Origin: Thalassia testudinum
Lineage: Eukaryota; Streptophyta; Magnoliopsida; Alismatales; Hydrocharitaceae
Reading direction: 5' to 3'
Length of the DNA: 64,000 bases
Assembly: GCA_037157565.1 (NCBI GenBank)
Contig: JAZHRO010000046.1
Span: 17,644,501-17,708,500 of the forward strand
Part shown: one piece after another, positions 59,363 through 64,000 of the stretch
How the letters are laid out: each line of letters starts with the position of its first letter
Position numbering within the stretch: position 1 is the stretch's first letter
Program-made: the position numbers and the translations under genes
Notes under the pieces: generated by a model
Told to the model about the DNA's origin: nothing
The model's input: the letters and a program-made list of their open reading frames with translations, nothing else
Database searches by the model: none

Positions 59363-61142
59363 TGATGTATACACATCTATTTAGGTTAAAATGAGTATTT
59401 ATGCATGTTCCTAAGCTTAGAGATGCGTTCCATATAATAAATATTGCATAACATGCATCATTCTACATTTAGAATAGTTTGTATAAATTCTATGATTATT
59501 TGCATCCTTTTGTGTCTAGGTGAGAAGAAGATCTATTTCACAACCTCGAATTGATGATCCAACTATATAGATATGATCAAGACGACGATCGGAGTCCAAT
59601 GCCTCTGAAATCGTCTTGATCAGAGTCCTGTAGCACCTTATGCAGTCTGAGGAAGATCAATAAGAAAGGGGCTAGGTGACTCAATTCAAAGCTTCAAATG
59701 ACAAATCCAACTGCATGGATGGATCTTGATCGATGATCGTAGCCCAACAACGAGAAAATTGACCCAATCCAACATTCGTGGTGCCACCTACAAAGCATGG
59801 AAGATGGACAGTCATGATGGCACCACGTGGCGCAAACCACGACGTGACCAGGCACCATCACAGCAGCTCCAAGACCAGCCATAGCTTCCGTTCAACTCCA
59901 AAGAGCATCCTCGAGAAGAGATCTCGACCATTGGATCAAGATCCGATGGTTGAGAAGTAGCTTGCACACGAGCACCTACATGATAAATCGTGCCCACTTC
60001 GTTGTGGTCACGGGCAACGCTCTCAAACCGTGAGTGTGAGTTCGATTCGCGGTGAGGGGAGGATTCTAGTAGCGAAGACACACAATTGGAATTGAGATTG
60101 TGATGGAGATCCAACGTTGAAGACAACAGCGATGTGGTGCCACGAGCGTCGCACGATCTGCATGCATGTGATCACATGCTAACCGATGCTCCATCTGACT
60201 CGCCCACTAGCATCTGACCTGAGCGTACGATCCTCCCGCAATCCTAGCTGTCCAACTTCAATCGAATGATTGATCATCAAGCACACCTCTACAGCCGTAT
60301 TCACACATGCACGAGCGTGAGCTGGGGCTGTAGCAACATTTGCGATGGAGCTTTAGCGACAATTGTAAATGTCGCTGTTGACCATGACTTCATTTTGCCT
60401 CGTCTTAAACAATATAAAAGGACCATTATCCCTCTCATTATTCTTCATCCATTCCTATGCTCTCCTCACCTACTCTAGAGCTCAAAATAGACCATGAGCT
60501 TGTGTCTTAAGTCTTTGGCTTGCTCCACTAAAGAAAAGAAAATTATTTTCCACCATCTCACCACCATTCCTAAAGCTCTCATCAGTCATCTTCTCAACCC
60601 TGTTTTGGGAAGCGAATCACGTTGAGAAGGCAACCGTCCTCCCCTCATCTTTCGACGCTGTTATCTTTCCTCCCACTCCTCCATATGTTTGTCTAGGCCC
60701 TATCAATGCGGCTTTGTCCTCTTAGCAGTTGACAAAGAGGATTTTTCTCACCCTCTTTCCCTTTTACTACTTTCACAGTGTAGAATCTATTATTATAAAA
60801 ATTTTTGAAGCATATATCTAGTAGTTTTTGATTCTCTATCTCTTCCTTTATAGTTAGCAAGTAGAATAGTTCTTTCCTGCTTTCTATAATAGCTTAGTGT
60901 AGATAATATTCCTTCTTGTTTCCGCACTATCATAGAATGCCAAAATAAAAAATAGCAAATACAAAATACCAAAAGGAAACAATGAGAAACATGATTTTCA
61001 AAGAAATAAATGTCGCCTCCCTGTGTACGACTAGGGGCTCTCTTTCAAGTTTTAGTAAATTTTATTTGGTTAGCCAATTTAGCAACTACAACAATGGGTT
61101 CTCCAAAACCCTAACTTTTCCATCGCAAAATCACTCTCAACA
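59363..61142 (+). repeat. Solo LTR F, diverged relative of family B LTRs
   Basis: 1780 bp from TGATGTATACACATC to CTCTCAACA, flanked by ACAGG (59358-59362) and GCAGG (61143-61147). It follows the family B LTR plan in opposite orientation: start, interrupted G-box palindrome arm (59815), tRNA-like module (59990-60060), GCGACA hairpin (60352-60380), TATA box TATAAAAGG (60413-60421), CCTCCCTGTGTACGAC box (61016-61031). No internal region. Confidence 0.82.
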
Positions 61143-61808
61143 GCAGGGGGTCATTATGATTGTAGGATGCAAGATGACCATAGTAGAATGATGGAAATGC
61201 TAGGGTCTTTCAAACCCAACTTTGATATTGATGGCTTCATGTGGATGGGAGGTCTTTACACGTTAGAGAAGGATTAGGACATGCTGCATCCCTTTAGAAG
61301 TGAGGACATGTTGGCAGGCAGATGTGCATCGATCTGGAAGATTAAAGCTCCATTAAAAATTCAAATCTTTATGTGGCTAGCTATCGGAGACAAATTGATC
61401 ACTGGTGCAACTAGAACATGCGTGATGGATACGGCCTCTATTTTGTGTCCTCTGTGTAAGTTAGATGTGGATGTCATTAAACATCTGTTCATTGCATGTC
61501 CTGTTACAAGCGAAGTCTGGCGTAGATGTTGCTCTCGTTCACTGCTGGCGTGGACTAATATCTGGTACGAGATCCACAACCCCAGTTGTCTTGGCTAGGT
61601 GATGGTAGCCATCCATTGGTGTCTATGGTGTGCTTGTAATAATGATTTATTTTGTAATGGGAGTGAGTTAGTGGATAGCATATGTAATAATGTGGCTACA
61701 CTAGTGAGGTAGTGGACTTCCTTGATGTACTGAATTTTTACCTGCCTTAATATATTTCTTGGATTACTACCATGAACGGTAGTATTCCTTTCTTTCTCAA
61801 AAAAAAAA
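61143..61808 (+). mobile_element. 5'-truncated L1-type LINE, 3' end
   Basis: It contains the end of a LINE ORF2 (61281-61598), a 3' UTR with a TACTACC/GGTAGTA stem-loop (61765-61784) and a 10-A tail (61799-61808). Reverse transcriptase and endonuclease are missing. The left limit is uncertain because LTR F is inserted there. Confidence 0.8.
61281..61598 (+). pseudogene. LINE ORF2 C-terminal zinc-binding RT domain (zf-RVT)
   Basis: The 105-codon frame encodes IWKIKAPLKIQIFMWLA, a DKLITGATRT segment, CPLCKLDVDVIKHLFIACP and EVWRRC. This is the typical plant LINE zf-RVT domain with the C-x2-C ... H-x4-C pattern. A TAG at 61275 precedes the ATG, so the frame is a remnant of a longer ORF. The domain lies at the C-terminus of the LINE reverse transcriptase and probably helps bind the element's RNA. 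Confidence 0.88.
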
Positions 61809-64000
61809 GAGACCCACTATTAGGGATTTAACTGTAATTTGAAAAAGATGAAATTTTTGCCTTATAATTTTCCTAATATAACTCACCTCTCCTTCCATGC
61901 CTTCCTCTACGCAACCCTCCTCCATTCTTTTCTTCTCCCATGCATGGCTACCATGGCAGCCCTCCATCCTTTTGTTGATCGACCCAACTTTGAGTGTAGC
62001 GACCAATGCCCACCTCCTCGAACTCCACCGCTCCGCCAACGAGCCTTCTCACCAACCAAGAAACCCCCATCTGCCCCCTTCACTATCGGTAGTGGGTGTC
62101 AGAACCCAACAGTAGGTCAACCTCATGGCTTCACCAACATGTCCTGGATCCTCAACTATGCCCACTTCTGCCGCTACCGCTCCCCTTCCTCGTCTTCATC
62201 GACCACAACTCCTTCCCTCTTCTTCTTACCATGCAAATCCTTTGTTCTCTCTTATCCATGTATTGTTCACACGACATCATGCATACGCCAACCTCAATGC
62301 GAAGCAAGTCTCCTCACTGGTCGATTTCCAACCTTCTCCTCTCCAATGGCCCTCACCGAGCTCCCTCTCTTTCTTTCTCTCTCTCTCTTTATCCCACGGT
62401 TGGCACCTCTCATCTATTTATAAGTCACCAAATCAATTTTGTTAAAAACATAAAAACAATCCATTAGTAGTATTTTATTACTATTATTAACTAATTAACA
62501 ATTTACCAATTAAACTCCCTTTACTTGATTTGTTTTCTATAGGTAACTTTTGCCTGGAAACTTGGATTTTCATGAAATGGACGTCGTTAGAAAGCTTACG
62601 ACGAGTGGAGTTTATTGGCACTAATTTCAATGTATTTCGGGCACATATTCGAAGGGTTGAACATGCTTGACCAAAATGCAATTTTTCCAACTTTCGAAGT
62701 ACACAAACCCAATTCACACCTGACAGGTGCCAATGGGTTCATCTCAATGCACTTGTCTTAAAATAACTTTAGAAAATAGTTTTGGGTCTTTACAACCACA
62801 ACAACAATAGTGCCAAAATATGATCTAGCAAAATCATTAAGTAATAAAAAGCATTCGTTGCAGAGTAATTCTTCGAGACAAAAAAAATACCAAAACTCTG
62901 GTGAGTCCCATGTCAAACATGGAAAGACGTAGGATCTATGTAACTAAATGCAATCATAAAGCAAATTGATGTAACTAATAAGAAGATGAGAAGGAGATCA
63001 CAATTAGGTAGAAATAAAGAAGGGGGTGACAAACAGGATTTACAAATAAAGTAACTAGAAAGAAATCTTTTATTGAAACTAGAAATAAATGTAAACTATA
63101 ACTTCAATAGGAATCCAAATATCAACTAAAACAAGAACTAGAAATTCACTAGAACTACTACTAAGAAAGAACTAGAAAAAGAGAAGGACAAGAACTGGAA
63201 ATTCATTAGAACTACTACTAAGAAAGAACAAGAAAAAGAGGAGTTGAGATGGAGCATAGTCTACTGAAGTAGCCACCTTGAAGATGGAGATGAGGATGCA
63301 ATAGACGCACAGGGTGACGAGGACGGTCACCAGAGTGATGCATTAGAGGTCCTAGATGTGATGAAGAAGGTGGAGGAATTGAGAGGCTATTCTAAATAAG
63401 AGGGCTATGTAGAAGGTGGTGAGGAGTTGGTGGACTATTCTAATGTTAAGGACTTAATGAAGGAAATGGAGAGGGTAGGGTACTATATGTAAATGTTTCT
63501 AGGTTTTAAATGGGGAGATAGGATCTAGGTAGCTTAGGATTAAAGGTTAGGATCAAATCTAGGTAGATAGGCTAGGGTGTTCTAGTTGGAATTGGATGGA
63601 AGGCTAGGATTGCATAGGTAAGATGATGATGGGTTGAGATTGGAGGAAGGTGGGGCGGCACTAATGCTTGGTTCTAAGGATTAGTGGTCGGCCATATGTG
63701 GTGAATTTAGGGCCTTATGATTAAGTTTCAAGGGGTAGGATTTGTTGAAAGAGGATATGTTCTACATAGGAAAGGATATGGTCTTTTGCACTTTAGATAG
63801 TGATAAGGATAAGATTTTATGTGTAGGCCTTAGGATCAACATATAAGGGTGGAAAGGGCACCTATGTTGGATGAGTAGGTCTTCAAAAAATACCTCAGTG
63901 CGGGGGCTACTAAGAGGATAGAATCCTAGGGTTCTCTACTTAAGTATTAAGAAAAGGATAGGGTAAGGATATGATTGGCTTTTGGGATTTGATTAGGTTT
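61809..64000. other. AT-rich intergenic sequence without recognised genes
   Basis: The part at 61870-62400 is pyrimidine-rich and keeps several frames open (for example 61839-62423 and 62096-62467), but their products are low-complexity Ser/Pro/Leu strings. The segment 62530-62760 (GAAATGGACGTCGTTAGAAAGC) has the look of retrotransposon LTR or internal sequence of another lineage, which I could not place. 63000-64000 is A/G-rich with a short tandem duplication. Nothing else is supported. Confidence 0.6.
63131..63243. repeat. Tandem duplication, 57-bp period
   Basis: Copy one (63131-63187) and copy two (63188-63243) both start ACAAGAACT and contain AGAACTACTACTAAGAAAGAA. They differ at only a few positions, so the duplication is fairly recent. 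Confidence 0.85.

Noticed and set aside
61839..62423. 194-codon frame with overlapping 123- and 106-codon frames
   Set aside because: Pyrimidine-rich sequence leaves three frames open; Ser/Pro/Leu-rich products without domains; no sign of exon structure.

Overview
This window is intergenic nuclear DNA from a land plant, most likely a flowering plant. It consists almost entirely of nested Ty3/gypsy LTR retrotransposons of the Ogre/Tat/Athila (OTA) type. Signs of this are the gag-pol polyprotein order (gag, protease, reverse transcriptase, RNase H, integrase), primer binding sites complementary to the 3' end of plant tRNA-Asp, LTRs of 1.5-2.5 kb, 5-bp target site duplications (TSDs), and a truncated plant L1-type LINE. 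I see no intact host gene, structural RNA gene or CRISPR array. The species cannot be named from the sequence.

Layout. (1) 1-10637: a rearranged cluster of family A. It holds a minus-strand LTR (1-1654), a reverse transcriptase piece fused to half an LTR (1655-2747), two copies of the same pol half in head-to-head inverted orientation (2748-5049 minus, 5071-7382 plus), a long 3' noncoding block and a plus-strand LTR (8945-10637). (2) 10638-38236: the leader of minus-strand element E2, split by solo LTR E1 (10954-37082, TSD GGTAA). E1 is itself split by element C (11404-35036, plus), and the gag of C is split by element B1 (15061-26719, minus), which carries a nearly complete gag-pol. (3) 38237-48488: primer site and 5' LTR of E2, split by the complete non-autonomous element D (39495-47484, TSD GTTGG). 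(4) 48489-59284: LTR of a further family-E element (E3), split by the complete non-autonomous element B2 (48957-58395, TSD GGGGG). The single ORF of B2 is split by solo LTR B3 (53630-55270). (5) 59285-61808: solo LTR F, then a LINE 3' end with poly-A. (6) 61809-64000: AT-rich sequence without recognisable genes.

How it works together. B1 (gag-pol) and B2 (no gag-pol) share LTR type, leader, primer site and 3' noncoding block, so B2 looks like a parasite of B1-like enzymes. D stands in the same relation to family A. Both non-autonomous elements carry, in place of gag-pol, a long acidic, tyrosine/proline-rich ORF with no domain I recognise. All copies seen are broken by stops or frameshifts, so none looks currently active.

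The most interesting material is noncoding. Five elements carry a 1.4-1.8 kb block after the coding region, bracketed by two polypurine-tract-like boxes and closed by a GCTAG-GGA-CTAGC palindrome. In families A, C and D this block also holds a spaced array of CACCAAATA motifs. LTRs of families B, C and F carry a tRNA-like module with A-box and B-box sequences at tRNA-like spacing, plus a palindrome centred on a G-box (CACGTG).
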